A stretch of 64,000 nucleotides of DNA from Isoetes taiwanensis (GCA_021234155.1 JAJEKV010000027.1:11794716-11858715), one strand, 5' to 3'. Positions 33,401 through 44,399 are shown, counted from the stretch's first letter. Notes: generated by a model not told the origin, from the sequence alone. Numbers and translations: made by a program.

Positions 33401-33472
33401 TGATAGGTATTCTTAAGAGAGCAAAGGACTGAAAATCCTTGTGTCAGTAGTTCGAATCTACCTCTAAGCGCA
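33401..33472 (+). pseudogene. Mitochondrial-type tRNA-Phe(GAA) pseudogene, copy B
   Basis: AGAGCAAAGGACTGAAAATC then CTTGTGTCAGTAGTTCGAAT and CTACCTCTAAGCG match the D-stem to acceptor part of plant mitochondrial trnF-GAA: anticodon stem-loop GGACTGAAAATCC and T-loop TTCGAAT are intact. The 5' acceptor and D-loop are shortened (ATAGGTATTCTTAAGAG). The surrounding few hundred bases may therefore be a nuclear copy of mitochondrial DNA. Confidence 0.7.
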
Positions 33473-34537
33473 AATGCCTTGTGGGAAGTGGCTCGTAGAA
33501 AAAATTTGTGTTGAAAACTAAATCCTAAAAGCCAAAATGGAGCTACGGGCCACCTTCAAGAAAGAAGGCAAGGAGGGGCTAGAAAGAGGGAAGTGGCTTG
33601 TAGCGCAAAATATGTGTTTTCGATTGAGTTATAGGAGCTAAAATAGGGCAAGGGGAGAGAAGTGATTATATTCTCTGACTATCTAATTTTTGCGGGTGTC
33701 CGACGTTTAAAAAAAAAAGGAAAAAAAAAAGAGACAACAAATGCCTTACGAACGATCAAAAGAAAAATACAAAACCTCACCGCGGAAAAAACATCAAGCA
33801 ATTGTAGTCATTAGATCATCAGATAATCAACCCTTTGATTAATGAATTGTCCCTTAACAAGGGCAATTCAAAAAGCCAAGCCATACCAACAATATCCAAA
33901 GCAATGTCATTAAAGAGCAACTTAGCGTCTTGTTTCTTCAGCTTATTTTAGTTAGAGTTGGAATTGAGAAATTCTCACGCTAACTAAAAATGAATGGCTA
34001 TGATTTTGTCACGCCATTAGTATTGTGAAGACTAAGATGAAGCCACATAATCATGATGACTACTTAAAGCCACATAATCACGATGAATATGAAAATCTAT
34101 TACATTTGCACGATTCACTTTCTCTCTCCTATTCAGGCAATCTCAAATAGTTAGTTATGATGGTGTAGCAGAATAACTATACATCTTCTTCAAAACCCAA
34201 TTAAATGTGAGAGTGTAAAAAAACTTACGAGCCTTAAAGGCATAAAGGTGACATGGAAAAAGGGTTTAACAGTTTCATTCTCTCATGCAAGAAAAAAATC
34301 TTCTTTTTGGAGTCAACCACCATCCATGGTGTGCCTTGGTGACCTTTTTATTGAGCTAGGAAAAAAAAATTGCAATAGCATATCTTCATTCAAGCATCTA
34401 GGAATGAACTTCTAGAGAGCATTGAAACTAAACAAATGTAAAGAAAAAAAAAGGAATTAATAGAGAAATTATAGCAGATTCAAAAGAAATTATTGCAAGA
34501 CAGAATCAATTTATTGATTTCATCATAAAAGAAAAAG
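33473..34537. other. DUF1685 downstream region in duplicon B
   Basis: No gene. It contains small A-rich runs and the segment (about 34,030-34,540) that is shared with the truncated copy A at 15.1-15.7 kb. The DUF1685 3' UTR presumably lies here, next to the stop codon. Confidence 0.6.
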
Positions 34538-35239
34538 TTAAATAGAATTATAGTGTTGCAAAGCCTTATTCGAAGATGCATCTATTTCACAGGCTTCTTT
34601 TCCTTCTTCATATTCACACGCACTTTTCTCTTCTTTGCAAAGCTTGACATGTTGTGATTGTCGACAATTGCAACCAACACCCTTGGCCCACCACTTAATC
34701 ATTTCAAGCTTGTGGGGATCAAGCTTTCTACGTGAACATAGTTTAGGGTCACTGACAACCCGTCTTAGATTGGACTTGCCATGATAAGGGTCTTCACGAG
34801 GGCTAGATTCAACACTCACTTGTTCTACATCCAAAGGAGAAATAGGAGATTCAAGGAGAGATTCAAGTAGGGCTTCTTTTGTAATGAACTGTGCATCGTT
34901 TCCTCTTTCATTTTTTCCTTCTCCTACACTTTTTGATGACGATGGCGAGGTCACATAACACATTTGAAGTGCAGGAAGGATATCCCAAAGTGTAGGATGA
35001 CATTTCTCAAATCCAAAACCCAAATCAATGCATCCCTCAAGTTCTGTAAAATCGTCTTCATTTAGCTTCACGTTTAGCTTCGAAAGATCTGAAATGGAAA
35101 CTGAGGATCTCAACCTTCGTAGTGCCCTTCTCCTTTTCCATACCTCCTCATAACACTCTCCATGGATGCTACTTGTACCCAGATCAGATTTAGATTTGAG
35201 CAACTTTGAGGACCCTCTTGATATTTTGTTTTGCTCCAT
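34538..35239 (-). CDS. DUF1685-family protein, copy B
   Basis: A single uninterrupted frame of 233 codons starts at an ATG at 35,239. The N-terminus is basic and Ser-rich (SRGSSKLLKSKSDLGTSS), followed by RRRALRRLRSS. The family signature EDDFTELEGCIDLGFGF lies at about residues 61-77 and LWDILPALQMCYV at 84-96. The C-terminal block LDPHKLEMIKWWAKGVGCNC is the second conserved part of this plant family (...K.rl..WAq.VaC.vrq). Function is unknown; members are small, probably nuclear or cytosolic plant proteins. No intron is needed. It lies head-to-head, about 570 bases apart, with the DUF1853 pseudogene, which suggests an ancestral shared promoter region. It differs from copy C by only a handful of residues. 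Confidence 0.88.
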   Translation of the reverse strand: MEQNKISRGSSKLLKSKSDLGTSSIHGECYEEVWKRRRALRRLRSSVSISDLSKLNVKLNEDDFTELEGCIDLGFGFEKCHPTLWDILPALQMCYVTSPSSSKSVGEGKNERGNDAQFITKEALLESLLESPISPLDVEQVSVESSPREDPYHGKSNLRRVVSDPKLCSRRKLDPHKLEMIKWWAKGVGCNCRQSQHVKLCKEEKSACEYEEGKEACEIDASSNKALQHYNSI

Positions 35240-35810
35240 AACTTATTTTTGAAGATCAGATTTAGATTCGAGAAACTTTGAAGACCGATGTTGTGTTCTG
35301 CTCTCAAATCGAAATGACAGTCTATTTTTGAGCCCCTTTTTTTTTTCGCCTTTTTTGGCCTTTTATCCTGTTTTGTTTGTTTATTTCGAAAGCCTTTTAT
35401 TTGGTGGACAGAGAAAAAAGGGTAAGACATTTCCAGTTTGAGCCTAAGAGATTCCCTGTGCGGCAGGACAAGCTCGCTGGACAGCGTCAAGGAAAGGAGG
35501 AGTTTTGATTTAAGAAATAGTTAAGTTTATTGCTTGGGATGGTTGATTTCTTGCTTAGATTTAGCCGCCATAGCAGAAGAGTAGATTTCTTGCTTAGTCT
35601 GCCATAGCCACGGGAGTAGATTTGTGAAAAAGTCCTCTGCTTCGACGAATGTATGCAATGCAGAGGTGTTAATCCCCTGTAACTGGCAGGCAAGCTTCCT
35701 CATCCATAGATAGGTTCCATAGCTAGGTTATCAGAGCTCCCATAGCTAGGTTATCACAGCTTTGGCAGGGCCATAGATCGGTTATCAGAGTCCTAGCCCT
35801 CCGAAGCTGA

Positions 35811-38120
35811 ATGGAGGGCAAAGTTGCAATGCCTTTTATGCCCTATCACAGGGCAGCAATCAACGGCCAGGAATGGCTGGTTAAAGAATGCTGTAGCGAC
35901 TTTTAATTCTGGGATAGAATGGCGTCCATGTTATGAGCATAATGCTAAACCGTCCCCCCTGTTATCCCTTCGCAAGAAGCTATTGCAATTCCTGCAAGTA
36001 TCTGAAGAATTGCTTTCCTACTCTGAAAGCTTGGAAAGATGGGAGTTTTTGAAGCGATTACCCTACAGGTTAAAGACTTTCCTCTTTCTCCTATGCGAAT
36101 CTATATGCCATGTCTATGGATTTCATCTTGGTGCAGACTCATTCGGGACATTGCATTTGTGATTCTAAGCCCACCACTTCTATTGGACTCACTCGAGGTA
36201 AGCACTTCAATGTCGAAAAGAGCCGTTACCCTGTTGCATTTCATATCTCGTCCATTTTCCAGTTCAATTGAATCATTGTGCTTAATAGAACCTCAATTTA
36301 TCTAACTGGTGCAGTTCTCTACTTAGTTAAATTAAGATTACTGGCACAACCTGTCTTCTGAGCCCATTCAATCTAGTATTCAATCCAGTAGTGAATGGCA
36401 TCTTGTTTTATTCAAGTTGAGGCTTTCGACAATTTATTTCTAGCAACTTTGATGTCACATTAAAAAACATTTGCCATCTGCAACAGCATGCAGCTATATT
36501 TCTGTGGGATCTCGAGATAAATGGGAACAGACTGCAGATGGAACCTGGACTTGAGATCTCTGAAGAATTGGTTTACATCAAAGCTTGAAAGCACTCGACT
36601 GGATAATTTTGAAGACATATTTTGCTTGCTTATGGTTAAAAATTGTATTGCTCATATTGCATTGGAAATACACAGGAGATCATTTTGCAAACTGTGTAGA
36701 GTATGTTATACTTTATTCGCCAACTTCACAAGTAGAGACACTTTTCTGTTCTTAAAAGAGATGTAAATAAAGGCTTTCCTACTTTTCAAGGTAATGATGA
36801 GTCATCTGCTTTTGGGATTCATATTTGTGGCAACGGTTCGGAGACATTCAACAAGATAGAAAATAGCTTACAAGATAAGCCTCTACATGAGATGGCCCCA
36901 AGTATACATGCCTTTCTTACAAGGCGAGAGAGGAAAGAGTTGTCAAAGCTAAAAAAGAAATCACTGAACAAGGGGACAAATACTGTAGGGGAGTTTGACT
37001 TCCTCTTTCAAGCTCAGCATGAGCCAAATCCCGCTTTTCCGAAGGATGACCTAATGTCCAGAGACAATGGTGCATACGTTGAACATTGGGAGGTGTCACT
37101 AAAATTTTTCTTATATACTGGGCCATGGGAGCCATTTGGTCTTCAGACCCCAGAGTTTGCATGGTGGACAGATCAGGCAGCTTATGTCCGCAGGATGAGT
37201 ATGAAGAAAAATTTGATATTTCCAAATCCATGCATTGTACAGATTCAATGAATTGGAGAAATGTCTGGAATACAGATGAGTTTTTAGGGTGTTTTCTAGG
37301 GCCTCATGTGGGTGAGACAATGGTTGATAGGAAAGAAAGGCTAAAAAAGCAGTTTTAGCCTCTTTTTTTCCAAGTCAGAAGCCCAATCAAGCTCAGCTAC
37401 CTGATATATTTCAAGAATCAACTAATGCTGTGCAAAAACAGAAAGGTGACTCTGCACATTGCAGGCTATTCGTCAAGCCAAGGGCCTTTTTAAAAGGCTA
37501 CTTGTTTTATGAATATAGGTTATGGCATCATCTAAAGCACCATGGAACTCGAGATCAGTTTATGCAGAAAAGAAGATTTGGTGAAGCTAGCCTCAAAAAC
37601 ATAAAGCTTCATGTAAAAAGGCTTTGATGAGCAATGAAAATGCCATAACCAAGGATGGGAACTGTCTGAACTCGCAACATTGGGCTGGGTGGTGGGTGCA
37701 CATTGGTAAGCTTATTAAGTTGGCCCTCACTTTCTCTCCATCAAAATAGCAAGTGGTATATTGTACCAAAGAAGGAATGGCTTTCGCCAGCTTATTAAGT
37801 TGGTCCTCACTTTCTCGCCATCAAAATAGCAAGTGGTATATTGTACCAAAGAAGGAATGGCTTTCGCCTATAATAATCAATGAGTTGGACAAGATAGGCC
37901 GCTCAAGGTTGCTATCAATAGAGGCATTTCTTAGGTTGCTCAAACTGCTGAGAGAATGCAAGTGCCACGAATGCGACGTTTTATGGTTGCAGAAATGTGT
38001 TGGGAGAACTTGGCCTCTGGAAAGGATGTAGCTGAAACTGGTGCATGGGTGGAGGTCAGTCGAGGATTTATCATGGAGGAAACTTGGCCAATACCAAGAA
38101 CTATGAGCCTCATGGATTTC
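35811..38120 (+). pseudogene. DUF1853-family gene, copy 2 (decayed, with introns)
   Basis: Conserved blocks appear in order: LIRDIAFVILSPPLLLDSLE (36,138-36,197) ending at a good donor GAG|GTAAGC; RSLKNWFTSKLESTRLDNFE; NTVGEFDFLFQAQHEP (36,980-37,030); VEHWEVSLKFFLY; FLGCFLGPHVGETMVDRKER; AFLKGYLFYEYRLWHH; WYIVPKKEWLSPI (37,757-37,870); and AWVEVSRGFIMEETWP near 38,045-38,095. These mirror the bacterial DUF1853/COG3782 profile as I know it (vRDLaw..SPpLL, TlGElDfl, wHlE.AvKfyl, GPn..DRl..Kl..hQl, LKGYLfY, sRGFvVp..Wp). Frameshifts near 37,200 and elsewhere, plus stops in the first segment, argue for a pseudogene unless introns remove them. A 56 bp tandem duplication lies at about 37,738-37,860. 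Function unknown. Confidence 0.6.
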
Positions 38121-39205
38121 TGATATCATGGTCACCTTCAGCTAACTGACTCAAGTTAATCAAAAGTTATATATCTCGAACTCCCCCTCCAAAAATTCGG
38201 TCTCTGAAATGTACACGCTGGGTTGGATGTATCTATTGTGCTAACTTAAAGGCTTCTGATTCACATCCATCATGTAAAATAAACATGGATTGGCTCAACT
38301 TTGAGGCCCAAATGAATATTTTCGACCAATGTCTCAATCTTCTCAACAATTGATTTTAATTAAGGATTACGAATCAGTGACATCGGGTTTGCAACATTTA
38401 CCTTCTCTATGACTTTCATGCCAATACATTAAGAAGGCGGATTCAAAAAAATTGATATGTACCCCCAAAAGTTGATAAGAAGCCATAAATTTTGCTTATT
38501 ATGTGATCGCAAATTGATATTGGCATTGTGAAACAATTCGAATTTTCATCACTTTGGGAATGATAATCCTACAGTTGGCAGTCAAGATTTGAATGCTCTA
38601 ACACTGTAGATGCATGTAGCGGAGGTATAAATGAATGCCAATACTATCAGCTATCCAAGAAAAATAACAATAGGATGGGCGATAATAATGATTATGCTGA
38701 TGCTAACAAGCAGATTCCCCACATAAAATAGATGCGGTAAGTAAACAGTTGTGTTTTTACTTTTTCTGAACAGTGCCAATGTTAAAGGTTTTAGCAATTT
38801 AGGAGTGTGGAGGCTTCATGCTTATTTGCCCAAGAGCATCCCTAAAATGCACCATTTAGAGTGCTATATGACGCCATTCGATGGGAAGTGACAAGGGCAT
38901 TGTCGTCTTGCTATTTCGACATTTTTAGCAGGTTATTTAAACAAGAAACTTTTCGAATTCTGCCAGGCTTTTTGTCACAGAAGAACTTTTTGTCACAGAA
39001 GTGTACCCGAAAAAACTTTGGAATGCCAGAAATATAGCAAATATAGCAGGGGAGGTGGGGAGGTGTTTTTTTTGGTATACAAGATTGTTCCTTCTAGAAG
39101 CATTACGGGCATGTCAACATGCACGTCGACTTCATGTTGATATGCCCAGAATACTTCCAAAAGGAACATTCTTGTTATGTAGAAGTAGGTTAGGCTTCAT
39201 TTCGT
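38121..39205. other. No gene recognised
   Basis: AT-rich sequence downstream of the DUF1853 copy. A short Cys-containing reading (CTRWVGCIYCAN, 38,212) follows the last DUF1853 block but could not be joined to it. Confidence 0.45.
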
Positions 39206-39605
39206 GGCAGTAAATCTCACCTAGAATGCAAGTAAATAAAATAGAATGCTAGGTAAATAAGTTAGAATTCAAGTAAATTAGTTAGAATTTTGGGTAAATC
39301 GCTAGAAGAGAGGGTAAAGAGGGTAAATCAGTCTAGAACAAACAAAATGCAGGGTAAATCTCACCGAGAATGCAAGTAAATCAAACAGAATGCTAGGTAA
39401 ATAAGTTAGAATTCAAGTAAATTAGTCACAATGCTGGGTAAATTGCTAGAAGAGAGGGTAAATCAGTCAGGAACAAAGAATGCTAGGTAAATCTCACCTA
39501 GAATGCAAGTAAATCAAACAGAATGCTAGGTAAATAAGTCAAAATGCAAGTAAATTAGTCAGAATGGATAAATTGCTAGAAGAGACAGTAAATCAGTCTG
39601 AAGCT
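39206..39605. repeat. ~135 bp tandem repeat array, three copies
   Basis: Each unit runs GTAAATCTCACC, GAATGCAAGTAAAT, AGAATGCTAGGTAAATAAGT, AAGTAAATTAGT and AATTGCTAGAAGAGA, starting at about 39,210, 39,354 and 39,488. Each unit is itself built from shorter GTAAAT-containing motifs. Confidence 0.92.
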
Positions 39606-40679
39606 CACCAGAACGGAAGAACGCCAGTGACCCTACTTTTTTATTGATGTTCTTGGTAAAGAATTTATGCCACATAGCATGGCGTGATTGGATCTCGCGG
39701 CAGAATGAAGTCTAACTTGCTTTTACGTAACATATAGAAGTTGGGTTTCATTTTTCTTTTATGGTGCATTTTGGTCACAACAGGTGGCCTGCTCTACAAC
39801 ATGGAATGGAAGTTGGGGCTTCCACTCTGCTTAACTGATTCATAGCAAGTAACATCAACACCATGTCTCGATTGAGGAGGAGAAAGATAGTGGGATTAGA
39901 TACTGCCCATTTGGATGTGGACAATAAGACTTGTAGTAGCTGAACCACACAAAAAAACCTTATAGAAATCAAGATCCAAAATATTGTTTGCTGGTTTTTC
40001 TTACAGTTCACTGATAGAAAATGTTATCCACTTTGAACACGCATTTCTCCATCACCGTAGTTTCAACTTTTGGCCAAATTTATTTCCACAAGTTTTTTTA
40101 TTGTCATTTCAAAAATCAGACAATAATGTTACGTAACACTCGAGATATTATCATCTGAGTGTGAATAACTTTTTCTGCCGCAGGAGAGTTTGGCAAAATT
40201 TTCTATCAACTTTGAATCCGATTTCGTCAGTTATCACGTATATACGTATGATAAATCATAGTCCAACTATAAATAACCCTATGTGCCAACAACATATATA
40301 ATTTGTATATTTTCACGGGTTGGAAAATCTAATGCTTCAGATCGCTCTAAATTCCCATCCAATAGTCCTAGCCTCGTACGAATATCCATAAGAACAACAA
40401 GGGGTTTGAGGAAAATTAATTAATTCCAATGATCGAAGTGCGTTGTAATAAATGTTAGTAGTTGTTGGTTGAGAATAAAATTCGCCTTGGAGCTGATACA
40501 CTTGGTAATATCTGGGGACAGAAATCTGGATATGTGTGCTACTCCAGAGGACAAAACTACTGTGATTTTTAAAGTAATACAGGATAACGGGGAGGTGATT
40601 GCATTAGACATGTCTCAGAACAAGGTTTGATTGGTCTCTTTACATTACAGTTTTATGCTTGATGCTAGTTCATATAATG
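39606..40679. other. No gene established
   Basis: Mostly AT-rich. A short open reading (40,490-40,626, plus strand) containing DRNLDMCATPEDKTTVIFKV and IQDNGEVIALDMSQNK ends just before GTTTGA. It looks protein-like but could not be assigned. Confidence 0.4.
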
Positions 40680-40803
40680 GAAAACCTTTCGAGGCAGGGG
40701 TTTTTTAATCCTAGTAGTAATGATTGTACTAGCCCATTGTATGGGTCCCATGACCTATTGGTCTCCGTGGACGTTAAAAAATCTATTCTATTCTATTCTA
40801 TTG
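40680..40803 (+). repeat. Non-LTR-like 3' tail with (ATTCT)n, copy 3
   Basis: AAAACCTTTCGAGGCAGGGG links this copy to the one at 18,300, and the rest (AATCCTAGTAGTAATGATTG ... CTATTCTATTCTATT) matches the one at 32,863. Together the three define the family. Confidence 0.7.
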
Positions 40804-41059
40804 GTTTGTAATGTGAACGTGTTTGTGCAATACTCGAACTGATTGCTAATTTAGTCCCTCGCTAGTGGAGTATATGTTAAGTATGTATGCATAATTAGAA
40901 TTAAGATTTAGAGCTATAGTAAAGTGTTATACATATGTAGTTTATGTTTTCCGTGTACAATATTTTGATGCATCTCTTTATTGCTATCTTTATTTCAATA
41001 TGTTTATTTCTAGATGCTTGATATCTTGCAACTTGCACAAGAGTTGGTTTTTAGTTCAA

Positions 41060-41275
41060 TATGCAACACAATAAAAGGGGTCTTCTTTTATATTTTTGTA
41101 CACTTTTCTCTATGATTTTTATATGATTTGATTCGTGAGACATAGGCATATATCCGGAGCCTACATATACTAACATTGATTTTTAAGGCACTTTCCAATG
41201 GTTATAAATATGAATTATCTATACAAATGATTTATTGCGGCGGCCAAGGCTGCTGCGAACATTTCTCTTTACCAA
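41060..41275 (+). repeat. Diverged repeat family 2 copy joined to a GC-rich palindrome motif
   Basis: CAACACAATAAAAGGGGTCT, TATATTTTTGTACACTTTTC and TTTATATGATTTGATTC resemble the family 2 copies. The segment then runs into TTATTGCGGCGGCCAAGGCT and GCTGCGAACATTTCT, which recurs as TTATCGCGGCGGGCCGCCGC at 45,812. Confidence 0.55.
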
Positions 41276-41985
41276 CTCGTATACGTGGGGATTTTATGTG
41301 AAACTAGATAATTATACTTCTAATATTTCTTAACATTATGTGAAAACTCTCCAAGATTCTAGAATATCCTTTAAGAAAAAAAATCTTTGTCATATAGGAA
41401 ATTACCTTTAAATTGTTACACTAAATGAAAGACAAGCACAAAATACCTTTCATCATTTTACATGAAACAACAACTTGCAGTCTAAATAGCCTCATCTTAT
41501 ACAACATTATGTGAAAATATCTCCTTGTATATGAGTTGATTAATGCAAATATTATTTCCAAACATGATGTAGGATTTCAAATTCCATAGCACCATATTTT
41601 GTTTGGGAGATATTTTGAGCTTGGAAGTCTAGAAAGCATAAACTATTGCGAATAGAAGAAGAAGAAGAAGATGAAGCAATTCTTACATCGTGCCATATTG
41701 GACGTATGTCGCACACACTATATTTGGATTAAGGTTATAAGAGGCTGCTTATCTATGGGTATGTTCGTGGGTGTTGGTCCAGAAATTGGGATCGACATGT
41801 CAAGGTGTGTGGTTCTAAAAGCACGATAGAAGAGTGGGAGTGAGAGAAAGAGTCAAGCAAGAAGGGCTAGAAAACAAGTTGCAGCCTACAATTTGAACTG
41901 AGGCTAGGTTAGGAAGGTAAGGATATTTCCATGGTCATTGCTCACATAGCTTCAGCTCCCCAACCCTCCCAATTAGAGAGATTTT

Positions 41986-42049
41986 CGATAGGTATTCTTA
42001 GGAGAGCAAAGGACTGAAAATCCTTGTGTCAGTAGTTCGAATCTAAGCG
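41986..42049 (+). pseudogene. Mitochondrial-type tRNA-Phe(GAA) pseudogene, copy C
   Basis: Same relic as at 33,401 but with a further deletion: AGTAGTTCGAATCTAAGCG lacks about seven bases of the T stem compared with copy B. Confidence 0.65.
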
Positions 42050-43124
42050 TAGATGCCTCACTCTGTGGGAGGTGGCTCGTAGAACAAATTTGTGTTGAAA
42101 AATAAATCCTAAAAGCCAAAATGGAGCTATGAGCCACCTTCGAGAAAGAGGACAAGGAGGGGCTAGAAAGAGGGAAGTGGCCTGTAACGCAAAATATGTG
42201 TTTTCAATTGAGTTATAGGAGCTAAAATGTGGCAACGGGAGAGAAGTGATTGTATTCTCTGACTATCTAATTTTTGCGGGTATCCGACGTTAAAAAAAAA
42301 AGGAAAAAAAAGAAAAAGAGACAACAAATGCCTTACGAACGAAAGAAAAATACAAAACCTCACCGCGGAAAAAACATCAAGCAATTGTAGTCATTAGATC
42401 ATCAGATAATCAACCCTTTGCTTACTGAATTGCCGCTTAACAAGGGCAATTCGAAAAGCCAAGCCATGCCAACAATATCCAAAGCAATGTCATTAAAGAG
42501 CAACTTAGCGTCTTGTTTCTTCAGCTTATTTTAGTTAGAATTGGAATGAGAAATTCTCACTCTAACTAAAAATGAATGGCTATGATTTTGTCACGCCATT
42601 AGTATTGTGAAGGCTAAGATGAAGCCACATAATCATGATGACTACTTAAAGCCACATAATCACGATGAATATTAAAATCTATTACATTTGCACGATTCAC
42701 TTTCTCTCTCCTATTCATGCAATCTCAAATAGTTAGTTATGATGGTGTAGCAGAATAGACTATACATCTTCTTCAAAACCCAATTAAATGTGAAAAACTT
42801 ACGAGCCTTAAAGGCATAAAGGTGACATGGAAAAAGGGTTTAACAGTTTCATTCTCTCATGCAAGAACTTCTTTTTGGAGTCAACCACCATCCATGGTGT
42901 GCCTGGGTGACCTTTTTATTGAGCTAGGAAAAAAAAATTGCAATAGCATATCTTCATTCAAGCATCTAGGAATGAACTTCTAGAGAGCATTGAAACTAAA
43001 CAAATGTAAAGAAAAAAAAAGGAATTAATAGAGAAATTATAGCAAATTCAAAAGAAAACTGAATTTATTGCAAGACAGAATCAATTTATTGATTTCATCA
43101 TAAAAGAAATAGTTAAATAGAATT

Positions 43125-43814
43125 TTAGTGTTGCAAAGCCTTATTCGAAGATGCATCTATTTCACAGGCTTCTTTTCCTTCTTCATATTCACACGCACTT
43201 TTCTCTTCTTTGCAAAGCTTGACATGTTGTGATTGTCGACAATTGCAACCAACACCCTTGGCCGACCACTTAATCATTTCAAGCTTGTGGGGATCAAGCT
43301 TTCTACGTGAACATAGTTTAGGGTCACTGACAACACGTCTTAGATTGGACTTGCCATGATAATGGTCTTCACGAGGGCTTGATTCAACACTCACTTGTTC
43401 TACATCCAAAGGAGAAATAGGAGATTCAAGGAGAGATTCAAGTAGGGCTTCTTTTGTAATGAACTGTGCATCGTTTCCTCTTTCATTTTTTCCTTCTCCT
43501 ACACTTTTTGATGACGATGGCGAGGTCACATAACACATTTGAAGTGCAGGAAGGATATCCCAAAGTGTAGGATGACATTTCTCAAATCCAAAACCCAAAT
43601 CAATGCATCCCTCAAGTTCTGTAAAATCGTCTTCATTTAGCTTCACGTTTACCTTCGAAAGATCTGAAGTGGAAACTGAGGATCTCAACCTTCGTAGTGC
43701 CCTTCTCCTTTTCCATACCTCCTCATAACACTCTCCATGGATGCTACTTGTACCCAGATCAGATTTAGATTTGAGCAACTTTGAGGACCCTCTTGATATT
43801 TTGTTTTGCTCCAT
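43125..43814 (-). CDS. DUF1685-family protein, copy C
   Basis: An intact frame of 229 codons from ATG at 43,814, almost the same as copy B. Visible differences are Thr for Ile in SVSTSDL, Val for Leu in SKVNVKLN, His for Pro in REDHYHGK, and Ser for one Trp in MIKWSAKGVG. The frame ends four codons earlier. The last change hits the normally conserved Trp of the C-terminal WA..V.C block, so this copy may be drifting. The LEGCIDLGFGF and ILPALQMCYV signatures are unchanged. No neighbouring DUF1853 copy is present. Function unknown; the upstream leader is shared with copy B, including a T/C-rich stretch. Confidence 0.86.
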   Translation of the reverse strand: MEQNKISRGSSKLLKSKSDLGTSSIHGECYEEVWKRRRALRRLRSSVSTSDLSKVNVKLNEDDFTELEGCIDLGFGFEKCHPTLWDILPALQMCYVTSPSSSKSVGEGKNERGNDAQFITKEALLESLLESPISPLDVEQVSVESSPREDHYHGKSNLRRVVSDPKLCSRRKLDPHKLEMIKWSAKGVGCNCRQSQHVKLCKEEKSACEYEEGKEACEIDASSNKALQH

Positions 43815-44225
43815 AACTTATTTTTGAAGATCAGATTTAGATTCGAGCAACTTTGAAGACAGTCTCGATGTTTTGTTCTGCTCTCAAATCGAAATGACAA
43901 CGTATTATATAGTCTATTTTTGAGCCCCCTTTTTTTTTGCGCCTTTTTTGGCCTTTTATCCTGTTTTGTTTGTTTATTTCGAAAGCCTTTTATTTTGTGG
44001 ACAGAGAAAAAAGGGTAAGACATTTCCAGTTTGAGCCTAAGAGATTCCCTGTGCGGCAAGCTCGCTGGACAGCGTCAAGGAAAGAATGAGTTTTGATTTT
44101 AAACTAAACATGCTTGGGCATTGACATTTCTTTCATGTTAGCCAGAATGGAAAAGGTGTAAGTATAATCAAAAGTTCTTGACAGTTTGCTGACTGATAAT
44201 GTCGATCTTGTTGTGCAGTTCCTTC

Positions 44226-44327
44226 AAGATTGTCTGCAAGCCTTCTCACGTATTCTTGTTGGGCATATTACATATCAAGATTGTCTGCAAGCCTTCTCAC
44301 GTAATACTTATAGTAAGTCTGGAGAGG
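44226..44327 (+). repeat. 51 bp tandem duplication
   Basis: TCAAGATTGTCTGCAAGCCT then TCTCACGTA occurs at about 44,224 and 44,275. The open frame across it (44,186-44,404) is not recognised as a protein family. Confidence 0.85.
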
Positions 44328-44399
44328 AAGTTCTGAAAATAGCATTATTTATTGTCTTCATTTTGATGCATGTGTCCAGTTCTTTGTTGATAAACATTT

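Larger units (their letters stand above)
33037..35515. repeat. 2.5 kb segmental duplicon B
   Basis: Nearly identical to 41,626-44,100. Both start at GGAAGTCTAGAAAGCATAAA and contain a GAAGAAG microsatellite, a tRNA-Phe relic, the DUF1685 gene and the AAAGCCTTTTATTTKGTGGA leader region. They end within TGAGTTTTGATTT/GGAGTTTTGATTT. Differences are scattered single bases and small indels, so the duplication is recent. Confidence 0.92.
41626..44100. repeat. 2.5 kb segmental duplicon C
   Basis: Partner of duplicon B (33,037-35,515), in the same orientation. It lacks the adjoining DUF1853 gene: at its right end B continues into DUF1853, while C changes at about 44,100 to AAACTAAACATGCTTGGGC. Confidence 0.92.

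Noticed and set aside
35110-35490. 126-codon minus-strand ORF upstream of DUF1685 copy B, and its twin at 43,685-44,059
   Set aside because: They overlap the DUF1685 start in another frame and the leader; the protein-family signature lies in the 233-codon frame.
39206-39605. CRISPR-like array
   Set aside because: Units are contiguous tandem repeats without unique spacers, in a plant nuclear context; there are no cas genes.
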